Positions 48,056 through 59,237 of a stretch of DNA of 64,000 bases are shown piece after piece. Every line of letters starts with the position of its first letter. The stretch's first letter is position 1. The position numbers were made by a program, and so were the translations under genes. Origin of the DNA: Nymphaea colorata (taxonomy: Eukaryota; Streptophyta; Magnoliopsida; Nymphaeales; Nymphaeaceae); the NCBI RefSeq assembly GCF_008831285.2, contig NC_045150.1:6212001-6276000 (forward strand), in the 5' to 3' direction. The notes beneath the pieces were generated by a model. That model did no database searches and had not been told where the DNA came from. It was given only the letters and a program-made list of their open reading frames with translations.

Positions 48056-48600
48056 CAAGAACCAGACTCTTTAAATATGAGATTTAAAATGTTTTTTTTA
48101 AACCTAACTTTACCAATATGATATTAAGGATAAGTTGATCATTTTTTGGGTTTTGATAGTGTTTTTATAATAAACAAAAATGAATGGCTTTAGTAGCGTC
48201 AACATTTTAATGATAGAAAAATCAACATTTTTCATAAAATCAATTTGATTTTTATATCAAAATAGTTTTTATAAATATATCAGCATGTTTATATTATATT
48301 TAAAATTAATTTTTAGCAAAAAGATGAAGGGGTGTGGTTTTTATCCCTAACTTAATGTCTGATTTTTTCCAAGTTCTTTTCTCTCTCTCAATATATAAGT
48401 TGAGAAAAAAATCAGGCCAGGATCCAATAATGACGTGTGCACTTCAATAACATCTCAAATGTTCATGGATTTTCAAAATCGTAGGTGGGTAGAAACTTAT
48501 GACAAATGGAAACAATTGTATCGATGTTATTAGTTATGCATATGTTTGTTTTGTTTATGTTTTACTTTTGTTAGTTATTATATGTTGAATATGAGTTCAT
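47314..48600. other. intergenic with AT microsatellite and a repeat fragment
   Basis: No gene. (TA)n at about 48010-48053 is followed by GACAAGAACCAGACTCTTTAAA and AACCTAACTTTACCAATATG. This resembles the start of both units of the duplication at 59,690-62,440, so it is probably a third member of that repeat family. Confidence 0.55.
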
Positions 48601-48639
48601 CAAGCTGATCTTTATGTTTATGTTCATAGGTAATCGAAG

Positions 48640-48720
48640 ATGAAGCTGCGACATAAATATTATGTTATGTTCGAGAGTCGTTCAGGGGACATATATGAAG
48701 AAATACAATCACCAAATTTT
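48640..48720 (+). pseudogene. fragment of RNase H1 N-terminal-like (viroplasmin) domain
   Basis: ATG at 48640 reads MKLRHKYYVMFESRSGDIYE. It resembles the minus-strand copy at 54840 (MKSRQEFYVVFEGRSRDIYD) and has the same ATAG-GNNAANCGAAG lead-in. Similarity fades after about 20 codons. It may mark a second, decayed Harbinger-associated copy. Confidence 0.5.
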
Positions 48721-49750
48721 GGAAGAACCTTTTTGTTTAAAACGATAGACATGTTGAAAGTTACATTTTGTCTGTACTATGTATTTAACGTTAATGCTTT
48801 TGTGGACACTTATGTAAATTATCTATCTTATTATCTCTTGCTTGACTATTTGTTTTTTCGGAATGCCCACTTTCATATGTTTTGAAATTTAGTGTCCTGT
48901 TTCTCTTTTCTTATTTGCATCACTTTGTGGGAAAAATATTGTACATTTTCTTGTAAGTAATGAAGTGAGTTGGGTTTTATGGCTTGTTGAGTGGGGGAGC
49001 TAGAAGAAAAGACTGCTTTTTAAGTGAATACTAAGCGAGATATTGTTACCTTGGTGGATTTTTTGGTATATAAATTCTTCCAACGTTCAGAGAAGGAAGG
49101 AGACCCTTATCAATATGTGCGTCGAAAGGTCGAGGATGTTGCAAGATCAATTCAATGTGAGCATGAATCATGTTATTGTTGTTTGTGTCTACGCTTTCAC
49201 TTGTTATTGTTGTTTTATGTGTTACATCAATCTTTCTCTTTTTAGAAAATCTAGAAATATGTTCCTTATATCAAACTAAGAAATATATTTTTGAAAATAT
49301 ATTTCTTCATCACAGACACATCAAAATGAGAATCCAAAAGATTTTTCTCATTCAATTTTTTTAAGAAATATATTTCCAAGCCATCAAACACTACTTAATA
49401 GAACAAGCCTTTTTGCAATGCAACCTTGGAGATATGATTTTAAAAAGTATCTTGGTGGGAAACATATATTATTAGATGCTTCAATAAAACTTCTGAACTA
49501 CTAACGTAAAAACTTTGTGGAACCTACTCAAATGAATCAACTCATCCACAACAACTCAAGTTTTTTAAACTGTATAGGTGACATTGAACTGCTCAAAATG
49601 GGGGACGGCTATTAAGTCCTCTGAGGTTGAGGTCTAGAGGACAGCCAACGAAACGGGGGAGAAGTAAGGAAGAGACAAAAACCGAAAATGGAAGGGGGAA
49701 GGGCAAAGAGTTTTGGCTGCAAAGTCCGTTAAAAGAGAAAATAACTGATG
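48721..49750. other. intergenic, no gene seen
   Basis: AT-rich. Short frames near 49024-49245 match nothing I recognise. Confidence 0.5.
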
Positions 49751-49823
49751 TGGAGATGCGGGGGATCGAACCCCGTGCCTCTCGCATGCAAAGCGAGCGC
49801 TCTACCATTTGAGCTACATCCCC
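49751..49823 (-). tRNA. tRNA-Ala (anticodon UGC)
   Basis: A 73-nt cloverleaf on the minus strand. Acceptor GGGGATG pairs with CATCTCC (one G-U) and the discriminator is A. D arm contains A box TAGCTCAAATGG. Anticodon stem CTCGC/GCGAG surrounds loop TTTGCAT. T arm CGGGG-TTCGATC-CCCCG contains the B box. CCA is not encoded, as expected for a nuclear gene. Downstream T-rich sequence (TTTT) can terminate polymerase III. There is no intron. Confidence 0.97.
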
Positions 49824-50524
49824 ACGGTTGACCAATTGATGATATGTGCTGTATAACTTAGTCATCTGACATTTCATTTATGCTTCATTTTTACTAGTTC
49901 CAGTGAGGACTAACCTGCTTATGAAATTACTGATTTAAATTCACCTTCCTTTCTATTCCTTTCTTTTTTCTTTTTGAATCACAATACTACTGGATGTTTT
50001 ATTCAAAGATTTTGGGCTCGCAAGATCTCTCTGAATCTGTTAAATATATCGCGTGGTATCAAACGGAGGTCCAGTTAAAGACCAGTCTACAGCTTTTGCA
50101 TTTGAAGCAAGAAGAAAATAACATTTTTAGAGTTTGTGGACTGAGTTAAGGCCCAATTATGAATATTCAACTGGACTTGGAGCAGAGTCTAAAATCTCTC
50201 CCATGTCTAAAGCCAGATAAAAATAGATCCAAACTAACGCAGCTCAATTTTATGCCTAAGTTCATTTCTTTTGCCACCTCCAATTACGGGATCCAGGAGT
50301 ATCACTATCTCTTCAGATCCAGATCTCAATGCAGTTAGTGCAATATACTTGGAACGAGGTTCAAATAAGAACAAGAGGTGGGCAGAGGGTGGGCGAGCTG
50401 CAGCATATTCCTGACTCTGTGAACTAACATTTAGTGGTATTTTTGAACTCTGACAGCTAAACTGTATATTATCTGGAATCCATTTAAACATGCTAGAAAA
50501 ACCAAACTACGTACATATGGAGCA
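49824..50524. other. intergenic; one unassigned minus-strand frame
   Basis: A frame at 50491-50234 (-) of 85 codons contains HLLFLFEPRSKYIALTALRS and IVILLDPVIGGGKR. I do not recognise it. It may be part of an exon or chance. Confidence 0.35.
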
Positions 50525-51848
50525 GCCATGTTCCGCTGCAACCCTGTGGGGGCAAAGTGCCCCCATCATTTTATTGACAAAACATAGAAGAAATATACAA
50601 TTAGCTTACAACAAAGAAATGTAGTAGGAAGATGTCCTAAAAATCAGGAAGGGCATCCCAAAACTGCCATGCATTCAAGGGGCATGGGCGGAGAACAGAA
50701 GCTACTGCGTTAGCAGTAGTGTGACAGTCAGAAATCAAAATGCGGTTGGACTTCTGTACAGAAAAGTATCTGTATACAAAGCGTTGTTAGACTTTGTGGT
50801 GCAGCGTTTGATGTTGTCCTGCGCCTCCATTGAACAAAGAATTAGATTGTTGTTCAGTAAGTGTAGGCAGCAGTATGATAATGTCTTCCAACTAAATGAA
50901 TCTCTTCGAGAGCATAAGCAACCGGAGTCCTTCTGCGTGGCTTATGGAGAAGGCCAACTTAAGACTGCCTTTTCATTTGAAACTTGAGAGTGACTATTTG
51001 TATAGTAAAACGTGGGAATGGCTGTCGTCAGGGACGATGGAGGTCGCGAGCCAGAGGAAGAGATTAGTTCTGTGGGCAGATTGACTAGCTGCAGCCTTCT
51101 TCCTCACCTTTCCTTCTTATCTTGTCATAGATACCGTGGCTGTTGAGAGAATTGGCCGTTTGAGATCCCCAGCGTAGTTCATCTTTGACTGTATTGTTAT
51201 GTGGAAACTGGAGTAATTGCCGAATCCAAGGGGAGTTAATGCATTTCCAGAGTTGCATGAACTGCATGAATCTTTCCAATCTACCGTAGTCGTCTCCCGG
51301 TGAAAAGGAGGAGATCAAGAAAAGCGAGCAGTAGAGGTCTAATGTCCCAATGTAAATGGCTTCTTAGTTCATCCACTCTGCCGGCCAGCGTATAGAAGAA
51401 AGTTAGGGAGGATTTGCTATGATGAATCCTCGAACCAGAGCTGTTGCCAATTTGTTCAAGGAAAGCTGCAATCCTCCTAGCATTTCTTTGATTGGCACAA
51501 CGAAAAAGAATGAGGTCGTCGGCGTAAGCAAGTAGCGGGGGAATAGCAGTTAGAGCAAAGCGGCAGGGACATTGTATCTGGCTGTTACTTTTCTCTAGCT
51601 TTAACTTCTAGATGTCGTCTCCATAGCCACAAGGAATAGGTAAGGGGAGAAGGGATCCCTCTGTCTGAGGCCTCTATGCCCATTAAAAAATCTGTCCTTG
51701 CAACCATTAATGACTGCAACTTAAGACTTGGTCGAGACGCATAACATAATCCTATCAATCCATCGGTTGAAGAACTCCAAGGTAAGACGATGGTTGAAGA
51801 ACTCCAAGGTAAGACGATGCATTTCGCAGGAATAACCAGTTGACTATG
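50525..51848 (-). mobile_element. 5'-truncated, decayed LINE (L1-type)
   Basis: The minus strand carries non-LTR reverse-transcriptase motifs: INGCKDRFFNGHRGLRQRDP followed by FSPYLFLVAME (about 51720-51610), then LLAYADDLILFRCANQRNAR with the YADD catalytic core (about 51540-51480). Further downstream is PWIRQLLQFPHNNTVKDELRWG, typical of the LINE C-terminal region. Stops and frameshifts occur throughout. The 3' end near 50525 reads ...CTTTGCCCCCACAGGGTTGC on the minus strand. Endonuclease and ORF1 are missing. Confidence 0.85.
51765..51818. repeat. perfect 27-bp tandem duplication in the LINE
   Basis: GGTTGAAGAACTCCAAGGTA... occurs at 51765-51791 and 51792-51818 without a difference. Confidence 0.9.
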
Positions 51849-51918
51849 TCGTAGGCTCGAGCTCGAACTGGCTAAACATTGAGCCAAGCTCGAGCCGACT
51901 CGCTCGTGCGCAACCCTA
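51849..51918. mobile_element. right-end remnant of the CTCGAG-rich hAT-type MITE
   Basis: GGCTCGAGCTCGAACTGGC ... CGACTCGCTCGTGCGCAACCC and terminal TA. It abuts the truncated 5' side of the LINE. Confidence 0.7.
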
Positions 51919-52075
51919 TGAGTGTTTCCTTTTTTTGCAACACAAACAATTAACACCACTGGAATTCAAAACAGAAACTCCTATTAGTGTTTCCTTTTTT
52001 TTGCAACACAAACAATTTACACCTTTTTTTGCAACACAAACAATTAACACCACAGGAATTCAAAACAGAAACCGC
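51919..52075. repeat. three partial tandem copies of a TTTGCAACACAAACAAT unit
   Basis: The block GTGTTTCCTTTTTTTGCAAC plus ACAAACAATTAACACC and GGAATTCAAAACAGAAAC recurs. Copies 1 and 3 are complete at the right side and copy 2 is short. Confidence 0.85.
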
Positions 52076-52285
52076 CTACAAACCCCTCCTCCCAACCATT
52101 GCACAAAACCCCTTTAACGATTATCTACCTATTGGTTAACTCCACATATTTTTGTATTTATATGTAAGGTGCCCATCAAGCATTTATTATATATGGTGGT
52201 GCTCCTTAATTGTCTTCCTATTTAATTCAGTGCTACTAAAAAATTTCTGGCTTCATAATTGGGTTAAATTTATGCAAAATTTAGT

Positions 52286-52460
52286 TAAGGCCCTGTTTGA
52301 TGGCCTGGATTTTTTTTGATGGAAGAATTTTTCAAGGGAAAAATCCACGGTAAGTGTACGGGCAAGTAAATATTTCTTTCTCCTAATCCAGGCCATGTTT
52401 GATGGCCTGGAATTTTTTTTCAAGGTAGAAAATTCAATGTTTGATGACAACGGTTACTTT
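52286..52460. mobile_element. Tourist/Harbinger-like MITE ends, nested
   Basis: GGCCCTGTTTGATGGCCTGG at 52290 has the look of a Tourist terminal repeat. AATCCAGGCCAT (about 52385-52396) is the inverse of part of it and is directly joined to another outward copy, GTTTGATGGCCTGGAATT, making a 10-bp-stem hairpin (52387-52396 with 52402-52411). A 17-bp piece, GTTTGATGACAACGGTT (52439-52455), recurs at 59592-59608. Confidence 0.55.
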
Positions 52461-53590
52461 TCCATGGATAGTAAATTTGATCGTTGCATTATGAGATGTT
52501 TGAGATCTCAATCTTCGGCAGCTAATGCTTGTTCCTGTATGCACGCGTGTGAAGAGAGAGCCGATAATGTGCAAAACGCATTAATAAAATGAGCAACAAA
52601 CTGTCACCAAGTAGAGAGAGAGAGAGAGAGGACAAAGAGAGAGAGAGGGAGGACAAAGAGAGAGAGTTCAACTGATCAAATACCAATAGTGTACATTTGA
52701 GACTATAACTACAAGATCTACAAAAGTATATAGACAGTAAAGCTGTTCAATGGACAAGCATTTTCTTGCTTTCAGTAATATAAAACATCATTCATACATG
52801 ATGTATGGATTCTCTTCTCTAAAACAAACCGGATAATTTGACAGCACCATCATCAACTAACTCCAAAAGACCACCATGTCTTGGATGTTTTGCACCGAGC
52901 TGCGTTCTTTTGCGGCAGGACTCACTTGAAGAATGACCACTAGCAGTGACCGACATCTTTCTTCTAATTTGGGTAGCAGTTTAATTTGGGTAGCAGTTTG
53001 GGATGACACCACAGCAGGTGACGGACGAGGAGGGATGGATTTATTCAAGATAATACTCATCCCTCAAACACCACACATGGAACTTCAGTGGTAAAACCCA
53101 AAGTTCTAGAAGCAGGCAACCAGAAATCAACAGAATAGCCGCAATGTTAATCTCATAAGACTGAACATCAAAGTTACAAGTCCAAACATAACTTTCTTCT
53201 GGGTAGGCAGAGGCCAATAATTTGTAAACCACAAGAACCATTATTGGAAATCTATTGGGTCTTCATTGTTTTGTTGGAATGTTAGCCCTCTCAATTCTCA
53301 AGTACCAAACTCGGAGTAGCTCACGTTTCAGATTATGGAGCCTTATTCTCAATAAGATTTCCTCAATACAGCTTATCTTCCAAATCAAAGGTATATGATG
53401 AAGCAGCAAACAAAGGATGATAGAACAAATATACCTTGGAGAAAAAACAAAATCAGGAGAATAATATCAAAAGAAGCAAGAAACAGAAAATAAGCGAAGA
53501 CCAACCTGGAATTTGGTCTCTTCAGGGGAGATGGCAGTGAATTGGATCTTTCCTCCCACTAATATGATCAGAACTCACAGGAGCAACATA

Positions 53591-53625
<35 letters not shown>

Positions 53626-54261
53626 AAAATGTGGCGAATTACGGTGAGGGCTATATAGAGAGGGCTATGTAGAACTTCGGATGCTGTATATGAGAATGTT
53701 CGTAAGAAAAAAAAGGTCAGTCAAAGCATGTGAATTGCAAGCCCATAAAAAAAAAAGAAACGAACAAGTAATTAAGATGGTTCATGTCTCCCGCAGTTTG
53801 ACATTATTCTTCTTGAAATTAGCTACAAAAAGGAAACAAGTATATCTATATATTAGCACAGGCTCCAAAAAGAATGTTGACAAAAAAAGTTGTAATTACA
53901 ATTCAATCACTGGCCTGAGAAAGGGAGCAACTTTTTCCAAACCATCAAGATTGGCAAGCGATTGCACAAAAGCTATAGGATACAGATACTCCTATGACAA
54001 GCTTTCCTATGCTCAAAGAAACAAATGGAATGGCTACATTCTGCCAGTACACAACACGTGGCTCAGGTGCCCAGCCAGTTAACCAGATTGTAAGATTCTT
54101 GCTTTGTTGTGTCTGATCACAAATAGCAGCACACCATTTGAATCCATATCAGCTAAAGGTTCCTATAAAACATCTAAAACCACCAACAATCAAATCGAGA
54201 ACAAAGCAGGAAGCATCGAGGGAGAAAGAGAGTTTATTTGTTTATGTGGGTTGGGGATCAC
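52461..54261. other. region with unassigned minus-strand exon-like pieces
   Basis: GA-repeat runs occur at about 52614-52668 and 53596-53622. On the minus strand a frame begins MSVTASGHSSSESCRK (about 52955) and includes LGAKHPRHGGLLELVDDGAV, and another reads GGKIQFTAISPEETKFQ before a CCAG|GTTGGT donor near 53513. I could not connect these to a known gene. Confidence 0.35.
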
Positions 54262-54330
54262 CTTGCCGTTCATTACAAGCCAGCAATCCTTGCAGTTGTA
54301 GTGCTTCAAAACCTCTTCCAAAGTGAACAT
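54262..54330 (-). pseudogene. orphan first exon of cytochrome b5
   Basis: MFTLEEVLKHYNCKDCWLVM followed by NGK and a GTGATC donor (exon end 54262) matches the N-terminus and first splice point of plant cytochrome b5. The frame is open further upstream. The second exon, with the heme ligand HPGG, should follow at lower coordinates but I see no such sequence down to 52,600. It is therefore called a fragment. Confidence 0.6.
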
Positions 54331-54582
54331 CTTTGCTTTAACAGTACATATCCACAAAACAAAATACATAACCAACTACAATTTATAGGCATAGCATACA
54401 TAAACCTGTATCAAAGTTATATACACTCCGTTTGATCACCAACAAACCATGTAATCACAACCAAAACATAGCAATCTCCAACATAGGAGTTAGTGTACAT
54501 ATTGTCAGTTCAAGTACAATAGACCAGTATCCATCTAATATATGAGTTTAACAAGTACAAATCCAACAAAGAAAACACATAA

Positions 54583-54840
54583 TCACAAAACAAGTAATCC
54601 AAACTTTTTAGCTGCACACTTATCAACAAACTTCATATCTTCTTCTTGCCTATCAACTTGCTTACGATAGTTCATGTTGAGATACTCATTCATCTGAAAT
54701 TCTGCTGCTTCAACGGTATTGAACAATATAAAGATGGCACTCTTCTATCGATACACTAAAGGTTGGCACAACTCCCAACTATCATATATGTCTCGTGATC
54801 TACCTTCGAACACCACATAGAACTCCTGGCGAGACTTCAT
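54583..54840 (-). pseudogene. RNase H1 N-terminal-like (viroplasmin) domain ORF beside Harbinger transposase
   Basis: ATG 54840 to TGA 54585-54583, 85 residues with one internal TAG. It reads MKSRQEFYVVFEGRSRDIYD, SWELCQPLVYR, stop, KSAIFILFNTVEAAEFQ. This follows the hybrid-binding domain pattern YxVxxGRxxGIYxxWxxCxxxVxxxxxAxFxxFxTxxEA found in RNase H1 and caulimovirus-type inclusion proteins. It starts right after an AG acceptor-like GAATAG and lies 120 bp downstream of the transposase on the same strand, so it could be a further exon or gene of the element. Confidence 0.6.
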
Positions 54841-54963
54841 CTTCGTTCTCCTATTCAAAACAAAATAGATGTCAAACCTACATATGCAAAAATATAATCA
54901 ATTGATAAATAAACTTACTATTCAATTGATAATCCGTAAACATTTGAGTTGTTATAGTTGTTC

Positions 54964-56236
54964 TCATACAATTGTTGCTTCATCGCTGATGTGTTTAACT
55001 TGTAATTTCCGGTTCGCTACAAAAACATTATCATTCGAAGGAGCATCTTCATCAACAAATTGCTCGGCATTTGGATTGCGTTCAATTATGAAGTTGTGCA
55101 ATACACATGTAGCAAGAACAATTTGAACTTGTTTCTGAAATGGATATTGCCCTTGCATTTTCAATATTGAAAAACGACCTTTCAACATGCTGAAAGTTCT
55201 TTTTACTGCATTTCGGAGTGATGAATGCCTACGGTTGAATAATTCTTCTACAGTTCTAGATTGCGTGTCCCATGTGAGTTAAACTCAGACATATGATGAC
55301 GATGCCGCCAATAAGGTGTTAGGAAACCAACAATATTTGGATAACCCCCATCAGCAAGATAATATTTTCCTACAAGTGAACACAAATTCTTCAAACTTTG
55401 TTAAATGCTTATAAAAAGGTATGCAATATTTGGTGAAAGTACATACCTTATGGCACAACAAATGGGTCGGTTCGATGATTAAGTGCATTTGTATAATACT
55501 CTTGAGTCTGTTGCACTTCCTTCCCATCCTGCCAAGACACAGTGGAATCGAGTGTCGAATCCAACTACAACCATGACATTTTGAGAGATGACTCATTTTC
55601 TATTGCGAAATCTTGTCTGATCTGATGCTGAGACCCATGCAGGTACATGGGTGCCATCAATTGATCCTAAACAATCCTATATGCATATATGCAAGGTAGA
55701 CATTTTGCATGTGTTATGGTGAGTTTATGATTATGAAATTACCTGAAAATATGGGAAGAACCGTTTAGATCACCGAATATTAGATGACATCTCATTGTTG
55801 AGCCACCAAATATAATCCTTACCCAATACACATATTGCTTGTAGGATAAGGTTGACATATTTACTTATTGTTTGTCCAGAATGTTGAAACGTATTCTGTA
55901 TGACACAATTGCGTTCATTATGTCCAATGGTCAACCAAAATATAGCTACTTGTTCTTCTATGGTACTGTTACGAGCATCCTCCAATAAATTCCAAGTTTT
56001 AAAGTATTACATAATGTCATATATGTGAGCCGATCCATACGAAATAAGTCTAGACAATTTCTACGATGACCTTTAAGCATGAGTTGAACAAAAGAAGAAC
56101 CAACTTCTCTAGATGGATGAACAATCCTCCTAGTTCGAGGTAATCATCTTACCAAAAAAAAGATAAAGACAAACACTAGCCGAATCAAATAACGCTCTTG
56201 TTCTTCGTCATCATCCAACATGTCGATATCAACCAT
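54964..56236 (-). pseudogene. PIF/Harbinger DDE transposase, inactive
   Basis: From ATG 56236: FVQLMLKGHRRNCLDLFRMD, then after a frameshift EEQVAIFWLTIGHNERN, QHSGQTISKYVNLILQ. Next come CLGSIDGTHVPAWVSASDQ (first Asp), GWEGSATDSRVL (second Asp), ADGGYPNIVGFLTPYW (third conserved block), and NRRHSSLRNAVKRTFSMLKG, where the family form is V-E-R-T-F-G. Lys stands where the catalytic Glu belongs. It ends LATCVLHNFIIERNPN and EATIV-stop. Several nonsense codons are present. The fold is DDE_Tnp_4/HARBI1. Confidence 0.88.
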
Positions 56237-56470
56237 TTCAACTAAACTGCATGAACCAAAATAACAAAAAATATTGAAGGACTTTTCGTCAAAAAAGTGT
56301 ACAAGCATGTCAGCTATTGAACTTGTTCGATGGAATTAACATCACCGACGTACATGAAAAACAACCATTACAAACATCATCCAAGAACAACAAACACACA
56401 AAAAATGTTGGAACACATAAATTATACAAATAATGAACCATTGAACATAAAATTAACAATCAACTCTTAC

Positions 56471-57466
56471 CTACAAATCAGAAAGTTTACGTGTCAACCA
56501 TGACACCCGCTGTGAAGGTGGAAGGTTGACAAAGATCATGGGGTTGGTGCCCTTTGCTAACATGTCAATACTCTTCACGCGTGTATCAGAATCTATTTGT
56601 TCAGTATCAACCAACTCTTGAAGTATGTCGCAACAAGTGACAAATTGAACTCCTATACATGCACGTGTCATGGTCTTCAAATTATCAGCAATACTGCGCA
56701 ACAAATTATAAAATCCTTCATCATAGGTTGACCTAGTCTGTCTAGACCTACTTGTAGTCTTATTGGTTGTCATTGTGGGATCTTGAGTTGTAAGAGTTGT
56801 AGGCATTGGCGATTGTACGGAAGGACTATGTTCATGGAGCATTTGTGTGAACGATTGTGAACTTTCAGGTTGCATGTAAAATGGAATCGATTGGGATGCA
56901 GGTGTAATTGGGAATGGTTCAGTGCCCTCTGCTAAAAACATGCTGTTGCACGTGTTTGCTTGATTGCTAGTTGATTGAGAATCACCATATACCTCGGCAA
57001 ACTCGTCATAGTACCTCCACAACTTTGAACCTTTGTACTTTTTCCTATTCGGGTATTTCTGAAAAATTCCATGTGTTCAAATTTTATACAAATAAAGACA
57101 TGTCAAACAAAACCTAAAATTACAATATTTATAACATACCTCAATGTACTCACTCCAAACTTGGGGGTCAACATCAATGCATTTGTTAATGGGGTCATAC
57201 CCCAACCCGCTTGTATTCAAAATTTCCTTCATAACTGTCAACTTGAGTTTCACATACTTTAATTTGTTTTTAATTTTCTCCTTAGTGAAATCCTTTCCGT
57301 AGCGGTCTATCATGCCTTTTTCAATTGCTGTGTATGCTTTTGACTTCAAACCTCCACCTGATTGCATACCAGGAATACGTGATTGCTCTAAAAGAAGCTG
57401 GACTAAGTAGTCCATCTGTGCTTCAGTCCACGTAAGATTCTCCCTTGATGGACCACTATCTTCCAT
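56471..57466 (-). CDS. Harbinger-associated Myb/SANT-like DNA-binding protein (ORF1)
   Basis: Two exons, 57466-57140 and 57058-56471, both in phase 0; 304 residues, no stop or frameshift. Residues 10-109 form a Myb/SANT-like (Myb_DNA-bind_3) domain: LTWTEAQMDYLVQLLLEQ, SKAYTAIEKGMIDRYGKDFT, KEKIKNKLKYVKLKLTVMKE, DPQVWSEYIE. The second exon starts KYPNRKKYKGSKLWRYYDEF, then a Ser/Thr/Pro/Gln-rich linker and a C-terminal region LRSIADNLKTMTRACIG. PIF/Harbinger elements carry such a protein as partner of the transposase, for DNA binding and nuclear import. It is transcribed in the same direction as the transposase, 235 bp upstream. Intactness next to a dead transposase could mean a recent death or retention by the host. 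Confidence 0.85.
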
Positions 57467-59237
57467 CGTAATGATTTGCACAATATTCCTTCACAATTAC
57501 AAATTTCATTAGAAAACATTTGCATAAACAAAAATGACATATAACGAAATTCATTACGGTAAACTAACTACCATGAATTGAAGCATGAACATTTATACTA
57601 CAATACTAACTTGCATTTCACTTGTAAGGTAAGTGCTAAGATAAATGATTAAAACAAAGACAAAAAGTGTGCATATCATACACACACGTGCAATAGATCA
57701 CTTGACTAGATTATGTTCATATGGGGCTGCTTGACACAAATGAACATTCTAGGTCCTGGCAACAACATGGCATGCTAATGAAACAGGGACCATGTTCACT
57801 ATGCTCCTAGGTGTCCTTTTGAATGTTGAAAAGGTTGAATGAATTCCATGTCATCATGCTTATAGACAAGTCGTGATTTTGTATGGAAGAAAACATTTCT
57901 TGTGATTTAACAACACAAAAATATGCATTTGTGTGTCCTTATAATGCACGTAATCTAATGATAACATATGTGTGCATCAGTTTTCAGTTAATAAATAATA
58001 TAAGAAGAGTATCTTAATGCCAAAAGCATGTTACTTTTGTTTATGAACTATTTGAAAACATGAACATGAGGGATATCAATTGTTCATGCAAGCAAGGGTG
58101 AAAACAGACCAATTTTAACTAGTTTTTTTTGTAGGATTTATCAGATCAACTCCCATTTTCATCCTCCCTCTTCATTTCATTTTCACTTTCATTCCATGTC
58201 CATTTAAACTGCCAAACAAAGAATTAGCATTCAATGTCTGTAGATGGAATTTATGCACATAAGACAGAAAAAGAAAAAAGTAAAACGGCAAAGAACTGAA
58301 ACACATGTTATGTATAATTTTTAAACATCAAAAAATTAGATTCATCAACCCTCTTTGGAAGGTGTACCCAGAACCTTACATCAACTGCAAATACAGAACT
58401 CTGAAGTTCTGAACATAATGGAAAGACAATTCACTTTTCACAATAGCAGGAAAACCCTTTCAAAATACTCTAATCCGCAAGGAACAGCATCAAGTTTAAA
58501 TCTCAAATGTTAGACAGGGCCTCAAAGAACCACAAGTTTGTCTTACTGCATCTCCTCTTCATTGGCAGAAAATCGATTCCACAATGTTCAAAAAGAGAAG
58601 AGTGGCATTTAGATAAACTGCAGCAAACCAGATTTTCTGCAATACACCTCTTAATTTTCATAGATCAAGGGAAAACATTTCAGAAACCCATAAATAATGA
58701 CATAAAATGTTTCTCATACTCTTGCAGGGAACTTCACAACAGCAGAAGGTGGTTTTGGCTTGTCAGAGAAATGTTCACAAACCTAATCAGTAATCGGTAA
58801 TTACAGCAGAGGGAAGGATGGAAAAGAAAAGGATAAACTCTTAACAAGCATAAAATGAGGATGTGATATCCCTATTGACGACAAACTATTAACAAGCATA
58901 GAGACAGCCTCATTAGAAGCAAAGATTCAAAGTTTCAACTGATGCAAGCAGCAAGACAGCAAAATATCCAAGTTTGAACTGATGCAAGCAGCATGACAGC
59001 AACACAGCATTCTTACAGGCAAGTCTTGTTACAGCAAGATCAATCTCCTCTTACAAAAAAAAAAATGTAAAATAATATACAATAAGATATCCCTGTCATA
59101 GAGACAGCCACATTACAAGCAGCAAGATAGCCACATTACAAGCAGCAAGATAGCCTCATTACAGATGGTTACGGTTCTACCTAGCGCTGAGCAATGTTAG
59201 GAACCTCTGGTATGGCGAACAGTTTGCCTTCCTGGAT
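57467..59237. other. intergenic, no gene seen
   Basis: AT-rich. A plus-strand frame near 58507-58800 matches nothing I know. Short repeats of AGCAAGACAGC/ACAGCCACATTACAAG type lie at about 58975-59165. Confidence 0.5.

Noticed and set aside
52600-54261. Search for cytochrome b5 exon 2 (HPGG) downstream of the first exon
   Set aside because: No sequence on the minus strand that could encode HPGG with the expected context was found by eye.
54380-57700. Terminal inverted repeats and TTA/TAA duplication of the Harbinger element
   Set aside because: Candidates such as CTCCGTTTGATCACC near 54426 had no convincing inverse partner; boundaries are left open.
58507-58800. 97-codon plus-strand frame
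   Set aside because: No recognisable motif, AT-rich composition like its surroundings and no splice or promoter context.
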